Assembly (NCBI RefSeq): GCF_008830365.1
Contig: NZ_WBKI01000011.1
Location: 1 to 64,000 of the forward strand
DNA from: Serratia proteamaculans
GTDB lineage: Bacteria; Pseudomonadota; Gammaproteobacteria; Enterobacterales; Enterobacteriaceae
Length of the DNA stretch: 64,000 nucleotides
Reading direction: 5' to 3'
Position numbers and translations under genes: made by a program. The notes beneath the pieces were generated by a model. It worked only from the letters and a program-made list of their open reading frames with translations. It made no database searches and was not told where the DNA came from. Below are positions 19,695 through 28,623 of this stretch, piece after piece (the first letter of the stretch is position 1; each line of letters opens with the position of its first letter).

Positions 19695-20128
19695 TTGCGT
19701 TAATTCAACGGGTATTAAATGCCAGCGTCACGGTCGAAGGCCAGACGGTAGGCAACATAGGCCCGGGTTTGTTAGTGTTATTGGGCGTGGAGCAGGATGA
19801 TAACGAGCAGAAAGCCGTGCGCCTGTGTGAGCGTGTGTTGGGGTACCGCATCTTTGGTGACGAGAACGACAAGATGAATCTCAATGTGCAACAGGCAGGG
19901 GGCAGCCTGCTGGTGGTCTCGCAGTTCACGCTGGTGGCCGACACGCAAAAAGGTATGCGCCCTAGTTTTTCGCGCGGTGCGGTACCGCAGGAAGCCGATC
20001 GGTTATACCAATATTTTGTTGGCCAGTGCCGCGAGCGCGGCATAGAAACTCAAACCGGTGAGTTTGCGGCTGACATGAAAGTCGCGCTGGTGAACGACGG
20101 ACCAGTGACGTTTTGGCTTCAAGTTTAA
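19691..20128 (+). CDS. dtd: D-aminoacyl-tRNA deacylase
   Basis: Removes D-amino acids (and glycine mischarged on tRNA-Ala) from tRNA, a proofreading step of translation. The 145-residue product contains both family signatures: SQFTLVAD in the middle and the Gly-cisPro motif [10 protein letters not shown] at the C terminus. The ATG overlaps the yihY stop codon by four bases (ATGA), which indicates translational coupling. Confidence 0.97.
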   Translation: MIALIQRVLNASVTVEGQTVGNIGPGLLVLLGVEQDDNEQKAVRLCERVLGYRIFGDENDKMNLNVQQAGGSLLVVSQFTLVADTQKGMRPSFSRGAVPQEADRLYQYFVGQCRERGIETQTGEFAADMKVALVNDGPVTFWLQV

Positions 20129-20151
20129 GTATTCTGAGAGAGAAGGCGTCT

Positions 20152-21099
20152 ATGTATCACCTACGAGTACCGGTAACAGAACAAGAACTGAAGGATTATT
20201 ACCAGTTCCGCTGGGAAATGCTGCGCAAGCCGCTGCACCAGCCGGTGGGGTCGGAAAAGGATGCCTATGACGCCATGGCGCATCACCAAATGGTGGTGGA
20301 CGAGGGCGGAAAAATTGTCGCTATTGGGCGACTGTATATCAACGCGGACAACGAGGCGGCGATTCGTTTTCTGGCGGTAGATCCGACGGTGCAGGACAAA
20401 GGCCTGGGGACGCTGGTGGCCATGACTCTCGAGTCCGTGGCGCGCCAGGAGAGTGTTAAGCGGGTAGTCTGCAGCGCTCGTGAGGATGCGGTGGATTTCT
20501 TTGCCAAACTTGGCTTCGTTAATCAGGGCGAGATCACCGCGCCGCAAACTACGCCGATTCGCCACTTTTTGATGATCAAACCCGTGGCGACGCTGGATGA
20601 CATTTTGCATCGCCCCGACTGGTGCGGTCAGTTGCAGCAGGCCTGGTACGACCATATCCCGCTCAGTGAGAAAATGGGCGTGCGCATCAGCCAATATACC
20701 GGCCAGCGTTTTGTCACCACCATGCCTGAGATAGGCAACCAGAATCCGCACCATACGCTGTTTGCCGGCAGCCTGTTCTCCCTGGCGACACTGACCGCAT
20801 GGGGGCTAATCTGGCTGTTGCTGCGTGAGCGTCATTTGGGCGGCACTATTATTCTGGCGGATGCCCATATCCGTTACAGCAAGCCGATTACCGGCCGGCC
20901 GCGAGCGGTGGCGGATCTCAGTTCATTGAGCGGGGATTTAGCCCGCCTGGCGCGTGGTCGCCGTGCTCGTGTACAGGCGGAAGTCCATCTGTTCGGCGAC
21001 GATGACAGAGGGGCGGTGTTTGAAGGCACTTACATGGTGTTGCCGGCCGAACCGGAAGTTCCCCTCGATCAGGGCGGTTGTGAGGCGATAGACAGTTGA
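20152..21099 (+). CDS. fabY: Fatty acid biosynthesis protein FabY / MadA (YiiD): GNAT plus hotdog domains
   Basis: A 315-residue two-domain protein: an N-terminal GNAT acetyltransferase-like domain (about 1-150, acetyl-CoA loop [12 protein letters not shown]) and a C-terminal hotdog thioesterase-like domain (about 165-305, with [13 protein letters not shown]). E. coli YiiD is reported to act as a malonyl-ACP decarboxylase that can supply acetyl-ACP to start fatty acid synthesis. The ATG at 20152 has a good ribosome binding site (GAGAAGG); the frame is open back to 20113, which would overlap dtd by 16 bases. Confidence 0.92.
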   Translation: MYHLRVPVTEQELKDYYQFRWEMLRKPLHQPVGSEKDAYDAMAHHQMVVDEGGKIVAIGRLYINADNEAAIRFLAVDPTVQDKGLGTLVAMTLESVARQESVKRVVCSAREDAVDFFAKLGFVNQGEITAPQTTPIRHFLMIKPVATLDDILHRPDWCGQLQQAWYDHIPLSEKMGVRISQYTGQRFVTTMPEIGNQNPHHTLFAGSLFSLATLTAWGLIWLLLRERHLGGTIILADAHIRYSKPITGRPRAVADLSSLSGDLARLARGRRARVQAEVHLFGDDDRGAVFEGTYMVLPAEPEVPLDQGGCEAIDS

Positions 21100-21105
21100 T
21101 GCTGT

Positions 21106-21129
21106 GGCCCTCTCGGTGCAGAGAGGGCC
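21106..21129. terminator. Stem-loop between convergent fabY and yicH, possible terminator
   Basis: GGCCCTCTC and GAGAGGGCC form a perfect 9-bp stem with a 6-base loop, but neither side has a real T run. It may end transcription from both sides weakly. Confidence 0.4.
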
Positions 21130-21138
21130 AATCCAAAA

Positions 21139-22800
21139 TCAAGGCAGTTGTTGTTCCAGCGTTTGCCCTGCATTGCTGGTGGCCTTTAATTGACCCTGCA
21201 ATGAAGCCTTGAATGGCCCATCACTGTTCAGCAAGCCTTTCAACTGTAATTGCAGGCTACCGTCACCTTCCAGTGGAACCGGTTGCCATCCCCATTGTTG
21301 CAAGGTGTTCACCGGTACCGAACGCCCATTCAGCGAAAGCGTAAAAGGCTTGCCCGGCAACTGCTCGATGGTGGCTTTGGCTTCCAGCAATCCCTGCGGC
21401 ATAAAGGCGCTGAGATCGGTGACGTTGATCTGCCCGTCATTAGCGTTCAGCGCCAACGATGGGCGGCGAACGTCTATCTTGTTGAAGGTGGCTTCGCTGC
21501 CGTTGAGATTCAGCGTGCCGGACCAGATACCCCACTGGTGATCGCGCGCCAGTAACAGGTTGCTGCCGTAACCGTCCAGCGCGGTGACCTGGAACGGGAA
21601 AGCCGGGTTGATGTCGATGATAAGATTGCGGTTGGTGGTCAGCTTGTTGACGTAGACCTCCGCCAGCCAGTGCGGCAGCGTTTGTAGCCACAACCCGCGC
21701 CAGTTGCTTGGCAAGGTGTATTCCAACGCGGCGACCGCCACCTCATCCAGTTGCAGGCGATTATTAGCGCGCAGCCAGTTGCCGGAGGTACGCAATAGGC
21801 CACCTTCCCAGCGGGTGGTGAACTGCTGAATAGCGATACCCGCTGGTGAGAGACGCATATTCATGATCGGATCAATCAGGTGGAAACCGCCATTGATCAG
21901 ATCGCTGGCGTTGAAGTTCAGCGAACCGTCCAGACTACTCCAGTCGCCCTGCTGGAAGGTGACGTTTTGCAGCGACAGGTCGAGATCGTTGAACGCCCAC
22001 TCTTTACCTTCCAGCCGGGCATCGATCAGATCAAAACGTTTAAGCGTGATCGGCGGCAGGGCGGTAAAGCGCTGCCAGAATTGTTCCAGCGTCAGTGGCG
22101 TTTGCATGCGCACACCACTCAGCCGCAGGCGTTCTACCAGCCAGCTGCCGTCAGCGGTGCGGGTGGCTACGCCAGTCAAATCACCTTGCGCCAGATCGGC
22201 GCCGAAGTTGCTGAGCAGCAACTGGTTTTGTTTAAGCTCGCCCTGCACCAATACCTGTGAGGCTGGGATGCCGTTCAGCGTCATGGAACCGGCGCTGAAC
22301 TGGAACTGATTATTTTCACCCAAGGGATGACCGGCGTTGGGCTGCCATGGCGTAATACCGGCATTGACCTGTTGGGCATCCAGCTGCCAGGTTTCATCGT
22401 TGGATTGCAGCGCCATATTGCTCAGTTGCAGCACATTGGCCTGTATCGGCAATACCGAATTCTGCTGTGGGAGCTTAAGCGTCCCCTCGCGTAGCGTGAC
22501 GCTATGGAAATAACGCGGTTCGGTGATTTGGCGCAGGCTGAGCCCGAGGTCTACCTGTTTGGCTATCAGCGATGGCGGCTGATTTTTTGTTGCCAACCGA
22601 ACGTCTTCCAGGCTGATTTGGCTCGGTTGGTCCCACGAGTGCGAGATCTTCGCCACCGACAGTTGGTATTCGCTGTTATCGCTGACCCAGCGGCTGATCC
22701 AGCCGGCTGCCCAACGGGTTTGCCCAATGACGTACAACAGCGCAATGGCAAGCACTACCAGCAGCAGCAACGTCAGCAACAGTTTTCCGATAAATTTCAT
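21139..22800 (-). CDS. yicH: AsmA family protein YicH
   Basis: A 553-residue envelope protein with one N-terminal transmembrane helix (about residues 6-25) and a long periplasmic, beta-rich AsmA/TAM-like body. AsmA-family proteins are thought to move phospholipid between membranes or influence outer membrane assembly; a specific role for YicH is not settled. It follows xanP with a terminator between them, and matches E. coli YicH (569 residues) in position and N terminus. Confidence 0.9.
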   Translation of the reverse strand: MKFIGKLLLTLLLLVVLAIALLYVIGQTRWAAGWISRWVSDNSEYQLSVAKISHSWDQPSQISLEDVRLATKNQPPSLIAKQVDLGLSLRQITEPRYFHSVTLREGTLKLPQQNSVLPIQANVLQLSNMALQSNDETWQLDAQQVNAGITPWQPNAGHPLGENNQFQFSAGSMTLNGIPASQVLVQGELKQNQLLLSNFGADLAQGDLTGVATRTADGSWLVERLRLSGVRMQTPLTLEQFWQRFTALPPITLKRFDLIDARLEGKEWAFNDLDLSLQNVTFQQGDWSSLDGSLNFNASDLINGGFHLIDPIMNMRLSPAGIAIQQFTTRWEGGLLRTSGNWLRANNRLQLDEVAVAALEYTLPSNWRGLWLQTLPHWLAEVYVNKLTTNRNLIIDINPAFPFQVTALDGYGSNLLLARDHQWGIWSGTLNLNGSEATFNKIDVRRPSLALNANDGQINVTDLSAFMPQGLLEAKATIEQLPGKPFTLSLNGRSVPVNTLQQWGWQPVPLEGDGSLQLQLKGLLNSDGPFKASLQGQLKATSNAGQTLEQQLP

Positions 22801-22884
22801 CGTCTACATCCGCATCGGTCAAAAAAGATACCCTGTTTATGCCGTAATTGGCTGGGCATCTCAAGTGCAATGGTCTGATAGGCA

Positions 22885-22912
22885 ATAAAAAACGGCCGCA
22901 AGCGACCGTTTA
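22885..22912 (-). terminator. xanP terminator
   Basis: Read on the minus strand, ACGGTCGC and GCGGCCGT pair around a short loop and are followed by TTTTTTATT, 20 bases after the xanP stop. Confidence 0.8.
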
Positions 22913-22929
22913 ACCGTCAGTGCGGCTGA

Positions 22930-24330
22930 TTACGGCTTTTCGTGTTCGTGCGGGAACACCAGATTCAGCACGATGGCGGTGATCCCCCCGGCAGCAATGC
23001 CTGAGGAGAGCAGGGTTTTCAGCCAGTCCGGCGCGAACTGCAGGATCAGCGGTTGCTGGGAAACGCCCATGCCCACCGCCAGCGACAGCGCCATGATCAT
23101 GATTGCACGGCGGTTCAGTCGTTCGCGCGACACGATACGCACACCGGATGCAGCGATGGTACCGAACATCACCAGGGTTGCGCCGCCCAATACTGGCTCA
23201 GGAATGTGTTGCACGAATCCGGCTACCGCCGGGAACAACCCCAACAGGATCAGCATCAGTGCCACCACGAAACCGACATAACGGCTGGCAACGCCGGTCA
23301 GCTGGATCACCCCATTGTTCTGACCAAAGCAGGAGTTGGGGAAGGTGTTGAACACCGCTGACAGCATTGAGTTCAGACCGTTGGCCAGCACGCCGCCCTT
23401 CAGGCGCTTCATATACAGCGGGCCGCTGACCGGCTGTTCCGACACGTCCGAGGTGGCGGTGATATCGCCAATGGTTTCCAGTGAGGTGACCATAAAGATC
23501 AGCATCAGTGGCAACAGCAGGTTCCAGTCAAAGCCCAGACCGTAATACAGCGGCGTTGGGATGATGATTGCTGCCGTCTCGGGAACCGGTTGGCTTGATG
23601 GCAGCATGTCCATGGCCCAGGCCAGCAGATAACCGACCGCCATGGCAATCACCAGAGAGGCGACGCGCAGGTACGGGTTGCGCTGACGGTTTAGCAAGAT
23701 AATCACCAATAATACCGCACCGGCCAGCATCAGGTTTTTGGGGGCACCGAAGCTACCCCCGTTCATCGCGGCATAGCCACCGCCGATGGAGGTCAACCCA
23801 ACCTGGATCAGCGATAAACCGATAATCATCACCACGATGCCGGAAACCAGCGGGGTGATAATACGTCGTGCCAGGTGCAGCACGCGTGATAGCAAGATCT
23901 CGGTGCAGGAGGCGACCATCAGTGTGCCAAACAGCGCTGCCATCATGGTTGGCACGTCGGCCCCGCCGTTTTTCAGCGCCAGCCCACCCATAATCAGCGG
24001 TGCAACAAAGTTAAAACTGGTGCCCTGAATTGACAGCAGACCGGAACCGACCGGCCCCCAGGTTTTAATTTGCAGGATAGAGGCCAGACCGGAGGCAAAC
24101 AGCGACATGCTGATGATGTGTTGAGTATCCTGTGCCGGTAAACCTAACGCCTGACAGATCAACAGAGCCGGGGTGATCACTGCGACAAACATTGCCAACA
24201 GGTGCTGACTAGCGGCAAACAGCGTCTGAGGCAGTGGTGGGCGGTCTTCCAGGCGATAAATCAGTTCACTGTTGCGGGCAGGGGAGGATGCTTTTTGCAC
24301 AGCATCGAGCTCGGCGGATGGCATGGTCAT
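22930..24330 (-). CDS. xanP: Xanthine:proton symporter XanP
   Basis: High-affinity xanthine importer of the inner membrane, nucleobase-ascorbate (NCS2) family. The 466-residue protein has the 12 or more hydrophobic segments expected and the family signature [17 protein letters not shown]; it is very close to E. coli XanP (463). Two ATGs (24330 and 24324) are possible; the first is listed. A PurR-like operator lies 55-70 bases upstream, which would tie uptake of xanthine to purine supply. Divergent from gltS. Confidence 0.95.
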   Translation of the reverse strand: MTMPSAELDAVQKASSPARNSELIYRLEDRPPLPQTLFAASQHLLAMFVAVITPALLICQALGLPAQDTQHIISMSLFASGLASILQIKTWGPVGSGLLSIQGTSFNFVAPLIMGGLALKNGGADVPTMMAALFGTLMVASCTEILLSRVLHLARRIITPLVSGIVVMIIGLSLIQVGLTSIGGGYAAMNGGSFGAPKNLMLAGAVLLVIILLNRQRNPYLRVASLVIAMAVGYLLAWAMDMLPSSQPVPETAAIIIPTPLYYGLGFDWNLLLPLMLIFMVTSLETIGDITATSDVSEQPVSGPLYMKRLKGGVLANGLNSMLSAVFNTFPNSCFGQNNGVIQLTGVASRYVGFVVALMLILLGLFPAVAGFVQHIPEPVLGGATLVMFGTIAASGVRIVSRERLNRRAIMIMALSLAVGMGVSQQPLILQFAPDWLKTLLSSGIAAGGITAIVLNLVFPHEHEKP

Positions 24331-24384
24331 GGTGTGGCATTTCCAGAAACGGCAAAGCAGGTATTTTAATGATTTACCTCACGA

Positions 24385-24400
24385 AAGCAAACGGTTGCGC
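24385..24400. promoter_or_regulatory. PurR-like operator upstream of xanP
   Basis: AAGCAAACGGTTGCGC matches the palindromic PurR consensus ACGCAAACGTTTGCGT at 13 of 16 positions, including the central CG. It sits between divergent xanP and gltS, nearer to xanP. The purine salvage role of XanP makes PurR control plausible. Confidence 0.6.
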
Positions 24401-24572
24401 GTTAATGTTTTGTTAGTGTTATCGCCGGTTATGTCGCATTTTTATTCATTTTTTCTTGTGTTATCAGCGTTTTTTCCTTCTAATCCTGCACTCATCAAGT
24501 TTTAAAAACTAAGCGGTTTTCTATAACTTATTATTTCTTAATTGGATCTTTCCCCTTACATGGAGTACCTGG

Positions 24573-25784
24573 ATGTTTCATCTTGATACTTATGGCACGT
24601 TAGTCGCGGCAACATTGGTTTTGCTCCTTGGGGGCAAATGCGTTACCAGCATTCCCCTGTTGAGAAAATACACTATCCCCGCACCTGTCGCCGGTGGCTT
24701 ACTGGTGGCGCTCCTGTTGTTAGCCCTGAAAAAGCTCGTTAACTGGGAAATCAGCTTCGATATGTCGCTGAAGGACCCATTGATGCTGGCTTTCTTCGCC
24801 ACCATCGGTCTGAATGCCAACCTGGCGCGCTTGCGTGCGGGCGGTAAGGCATTAATGGTGTTCCTGTTTGTGGTGCTGGGCCTGCTGCTGGTGCAGAACG
24901 CCATCGGCATCGGCATGGCGAAAATGCTGGGTCTGGATCCGCTGATGGGTCTGATTGCCGGCTCCATCACCTTGTCCGGTGGCCATGGCACCGGGGCGGC
25001 CTGGAGCAAGCTGTTTATCGAACGCTACGGGTTTGAAAACGCCACGGAAGTGGCGATGGCCTGTGCCACCTTCGGGCTGGTACTGGGTGGCCTGATCGGC
25101 GGGCCGGTGGCGCGTTATCTGGTGAAGCATTCGTCCACGCCGGAAGGCACACCGGACGACAGTGTCCAGCCAAGCGGTTTTGAAAAGCCGGAAAGCGGCC
25201 GTTTGATCACCTCGCTGGTCATGGTTGAAACCATCGCCATGATCGCCATCTGTTTGAGCCTGGGTCAGTTGATCTCAGGCTTGCTGAGTGGCACGGTGTT
25301 TGAATTGCCAAACTTCGTCTGCGTGCTGTTTGTCGGCGTGATCCTCAGCAACACCCTGGCTTTCACCGGTTTTTATACCGTGTTTGAACGTGCGGTATCG
25401 GTGCTGGGCAACGTCAGCCTATCGCTGTTCCTGGCCATGGCGCTGATGAGCCTGCGATTGTGGGAGCTGGCTTCGCTGGCCTTGCCGATGCTGGCGATCC
25501 TGGCGGTACAAACGCTGGTGATGGCGCTGTACGCCATTTTCGTCACCTATCGGGTGATGGGTAAAAATTACGATGCAGCGGTACTGGCCGCGGGCCACTG
25601 TGGCTTCGGTATGGGCGCGACGCCAACGGCGATCGCCAATATGCAGGCGATTACCGATCGCTTCGGCCCATCACACCTGGCGTTTCTGGTGGTGCCAATG
25701 GTCGGGGCGTTCTTTATTGATATTGCCAATGCGATTGTGATTAAGCTGTATCTGCTGCTGCCGATATTCCCGGTTATTGGCTGA
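24573..25784 (+). CDS. gltS: Sodium/glutamate symporter GltS
   Basis: Inner-membrane sodium-coupled glutamate importer (ESS family). The 403-residue protein has two inverted halves, each with a glycine-rich pore loop: GSITLSGGHGTGAAWSK in the first half and AAGHCGFGMGATPTAIANM in the second. E. coli GltS has 401 residues. Followed by a bidirectional terminator shared with recG. Confidence 0.96.
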   Translation: MFHLDTYGTLVAATLVLLLGGKCVTSIPLLRKYTIPAPVAGGLLVALLLLALKKLVNWEISFDMSLKDPLMLAFFATIGLNANLARLRAGGKALMVFLFVVLGLLLVQNAIGIGMAKMLGLDPLMGLIAGSITLSGGHGTGAAWSKLFIERYGFENATEVAMACATFGLVLGGLIGGPVARYLVKHSSTPEGTPDDSVQPSGFEKPESGRLITSLVMVETIAMIAICLSLGQLISGLLSGTVFELPNFVCVLFVGVILSNTLAFTGFYTVFERAVSVLGNVSLSLFLAMALMSLRLWELASLALPMLAILAVQTLVMALYAIFVTYRVMGKNYDAAVLAAGHCGFGMGATPTAIANMQAITDRFGPSHLAFLVVPMVGAFFIDIANAIVIKLYLLLPIFPVIG

Positions 25785-25803
25785 TTAACGGGTAGTAATA
25801 AAC

Positions 25804-25831
25804 GAAAAGGGCGCCGATTGGCGCCCTTTTC
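25804..25831. terminator. Bidirectional terminator between gltS and recG
   Basis: AAAAGGGCGCC-GATT-GGCGCCCTTTT is a near-perfect palindrome with A and T tails, in the gap between the convergent genes. Confidence 0.92.
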
Positions 25832-25844
25832 TATGGTAGGGGGA

Positions 25845-27926
25845 TTAGGCGTTGGAGTAACGCGCTTTTTCCGGTAACCAGCGTTCAATCAAGGCTCGAG
25901 CATGTTCCGGATACTGCTGATGGATATGGCGGGCGACGCGTTGCACTTCCGGGATCATTGCCTGATCGCGCAGTAAATCGGCCACTTTGAACTCTGCACT
26001 GCCGGTTTGACGTGTGCCCAGCAACTCACCGGGGCCGCGGATCTCCAGATCTTGCTGCGCAATAACGAAGCCATCATTGCTGTCACGCAGCACCTGCAGG
26101 CGCTTTTGTGCCGTTTTGCTCAGCGGCGTTTTGTACAACAAAACACAGTGTGACGCGACAGCACCACGACCCACGCGGCCGCGTAGCTGATGCAGCTGCG
26201 CCAGCCCCAACCGCTCCGGGTTTTCGATGATCATCAGGCTGGCATTTGGTACGTCGACACCGACTTCGATCACCGTCGTTGCCACCAACAGCTGCAGTTC
26301 GCCTTGTTTAAAGGCCTGCATCACCGCCTGCTTCTCTTGTGCTTTCATACGGCCATGTATCAGCGCGACTTTCAGCTCCGGCAACGCGACTTTCAGTTCC
26401 TCCCAGGTGGCTTCTGCCGCCTGGGCCTCCAGCACCTCAGACTCCTCGATCAGCGTACAAACCCAATACGCCTGTCGGCCTTCTTCGATGCAGGCGTTTT
26501 TCACTCGCTGAATAATATCGGCACGGCGGGTATCGGGAATGGCGACGGTAGTGACCGGCGTTCTGCCTGGGGGCAGCTCGTCGATCACCGAAGTGTCGAG
26601 ATCGGCATAGGCGGTCATCGCCAGCGTGCGTGGGATGGGCGTGGCGGTCATGATCAACTGATGGGCATGGAAGCCTTGCTCCTCCCCCTTTTCCCACAGG
26701 GCAAGCCGCTGGTGTACGCCAAAACGATGCTGTTCGTCGATGATCACCAGTGCCAGGCCGGAGAACTGCACCTGTTCCTGGAAGATGGCGTGCGTACCGA
26801 CCACCATCGACACCTGCCCACTGGCAATTGCCTCTTGCTGCGCGATACGCGCTTTACCTTTTTGCTTGCCGGCCAGCCAGCCGACTTGAAGCCCCAGCGG
26901 TTCAAACCACTGGCGGAAATTGTTGGCGTGCTGTTCGGCCAGCAGCTCCGTTGGCGCCATCAGCGCCACCTGCTTGCCGTGAGCGATAGCGCGCAACGCG
27001 GCTAGCGCAGCCACCAGTGTTTTGCCGGAGCCGACGTCGCCCTGTACCAGTCGCATCATCGGGAAACCTTTTTGCATATCGGCTTCGATATCGGCCACCA
27101 CGCGGTCTTGCGCCCCGGTCGGTGAAAACGGCAACTGGGCGAGGAATTGCTTTTTAAGCCGGTCATCCGGCATCAGCGGCAGCGCCTGATAGCTCTGGGC
27201 ACCGGCTCGTACCGCCAGCATGCTGAGGTTGTGCGCCAGCAGCTCTTCCAGGATCAGACGTTTTTGTGCCGGGTGTTTACCCAGTTCCAAATCCGCTAAC
27301 TGGATATCCGGCGGTGGGCGATGCAGGGTATGCAACGCCTGTGGCAGGCTCATTAACCCACCGCTCAGTTCTGGCGGCAGCAGTTCGGCAATGGCGCAGG
27401 TATCCAATAGCTCCAGCGCCTGATCGGTCAGTTTACGCAGCGTGGCCTGCCGAATGCCTTCGGTGGTGGGGTAGACCGGCGTCAGTGACTCTTGCAGCTC
27501 AACCTCACTGCTTTCTCCCTGAATGCGGTATTCCGGGTGAATAATTTCTGCGCCGTGATTACCACGTTTGACTTCACCATAGGCGGTGACACGACGGCCG
27601 TTGGCCAGGCTGTTCTTCATCGCCGCATTGAAGTTGAAGAAGCGCATGGTGAGTAGGCCGGTACCGTCACTGATCTGGCAGGTCAGCATGCGTCGACGAC
27701 CAAAGCTGATGTCTGTGCGCAGTACTTCGCCTTCCACTGTGGCAAAAATGCCCGATTGCAGATCGTTTATTGGATAGAGGCGGGTGCGGTCTTCATAGCG
27801 CAGCGGCAGGTGCAGCAGCAAATCCTGAATGGTTTCCAGGCCAATTTTGGCCAGTTTACCTGCCTGGCTGGCGCCAACCCCGGAAAGTGTGGTGAGTGGG
27901 ACAGCATCCAGCAGGCGGCCTTTCAT
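25845..27926 (-). CDS. recG: ATP-dependent DNA helicase RecG
   Basis: Branch-migrating helicase that remodels stalled forks and Holliday junctions. 693 residues, as in E. coli: an N-terminal wedge/OB domain (about 1-240), Walker A GDVGSGKT (296-303), DEQH box (397-400), and motif VI QLRGRVGRG in the second helicase domain. The start overlaps the trmH stop by four bases (ATGA), so it is the last gene of the rpoZ-spoT-trmH-recG unit. Confidence 0.97.
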   Translation of the reverse strand: MKGRLLDAVPLTTLSGVGASQAGKLAKIGLETIQDLLLHLPLRYEDRTRLYPINDLQSGIFATVEGEVLRTDISFGRRRMLTCQISDGTGLLTMRFFNFNAAMKNSLANGRRVTAYGEVKRGNHGAEIIHPEYRIQGESSEVELQESLTPVYPTTEGIRQATLRKLTDQALELLDTCAIAELLPPELSGGLMSLPQALHTLHRPPPDIQLADLELGKHPAQKRLILEELLAHNLSMLAVRAGAQSYQALPLMPDDRLKKQFLAQLPFSPTGAQDRVVADIEADMQKGFPMMRLVQGDVGSGKTLVAALAALRAIAHGKQVALMAPTELLAEQHANNFRQWFEPLGLQVGWLAGKQKGKARIAQQEAIASGQVSMVVGTHAIFQEQVQFSGLALVIIDEQHRFGVHQRLALWEKGEEQGFHAHQLIMTATPIPRTLAMTAYADLDTSVIDELPPGRTPVTTVAIPDTRRADIIQRVKNACIEEGRQAYWVCTLIEESEVLEAQAAEATWEELKVALPELKVALIHGRMKAQEKQAVMQAFKQGELQLLVATTVIEVGVDVPNASLMIIENPERLGLAQLHQLRGRVGRGAVASHCVLLYKTPLSKTAQKRLQVLRDSNDGFVIAQQDLEIRGPGELLGTRQTGSAEFKVADLLRDQAMIPEVQRVARHIHQQYPEHARALIERWLPEKARYSNA

Positions 27927-28618
27927 TTACGTACCGTCGCTTGCATGGTTGCCCACCATTCGGCATCGGCGACCACCTGGCCCTGCTCATCAATGTGTGG
28001 GCGCGGCAGCCTTTTACGCTTGGCCACGTTGGCCAGTACCGGATAGCCGCCTTCAAACAGCAGACGTTGCTGCTCTTCCTGGTCGAGCATGCTGTGCTCA
28101 CGGCGATACATACCGGCATTTTGCCGCTGGCGTTGCGCTTCGTACAAGATCAGTGCCGAGGCGACCGACACGTTAAGCGACTGCACCATACCGATCATCG
28201 GAATGATGATGTCCTGGTCGGCAAGCCGCAGGGCCTCTTCGGTGATGCCGGTTTTTTCCTGACCCAGCAGCACGCAGGTTGGGCGGGTGTAATCCACCTC
28301 ACGGAAGTCGACTGCGCGGGCTGACAGGTTAGTCGCCAGAATTTGCATACCCTGATCTTTCAGATGGGTCACGGCGTCGACAATGGTGGGATGGGTTTTG
28401 ACATTCACCCAGCTGTTGCTGCCAGCCGCGGAAGAAACCAAGGTGCGCATGCGCGGGGTTGGCCACACGGCATGCACCTGATGCACGCCGACGGCGTCGG
28501 CGGTGCGGATGATGGCGGAGACGTTATGCGGTTTGTGCACCTGTTCCAGGCAGACCGTTAAATCCGGCTGCCGGGTAGCCAGCATTTCACAAATCCGCGC
28601 ATAGCGTTCAGGGCTCAT
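27923..28618 (-). CDS. trmH: tRNA (guanosine-18-2'-O)-methyltransferase TrmH (SpoU)
   Basis: Methylates the 2'-O of G18 in the D-loop of many tRNAs. SPOUT-fold protein of 231 residues with motif 1 around NVSAIIRTADAVGV, motif 2 LLGQEKTGI and the trefoil-knot motif 3 SLNVSVASALILYEA. It starts 5 bases after spoT and overlaps recG by 4, so it belongs to the spoT operon. Confidence 0.96.
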   Translation of the reverse strand: MSPERYARICEMLATRQPDLTVCLEQVHKPHNVSAIIRTADAVGVHQVHAVWPTPRMRTLVSSAAGSNSWVNVKTHPTIVDAVTHLKDQGMQILATNLSARAVDFREVDYTRPTCVLLGQEKTGITEEALRLADQDIIIPMIGMVQSLNVSVASALILYEAQRQRQNAGMYRREHSMLDQEEQQRLLFEGGYPVLANVAKRKRLPRPHIDEQGQVVADAEWWATMQATVRK

Positions 28619-28623
28619 AAGCG

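Noticed and set aside
24234-24505. Short plus-strand frames at the xanP start and the xanP-gltS gap
   Set aside because: They overlap the xanP start and its predicted operator and have no domain pattern.
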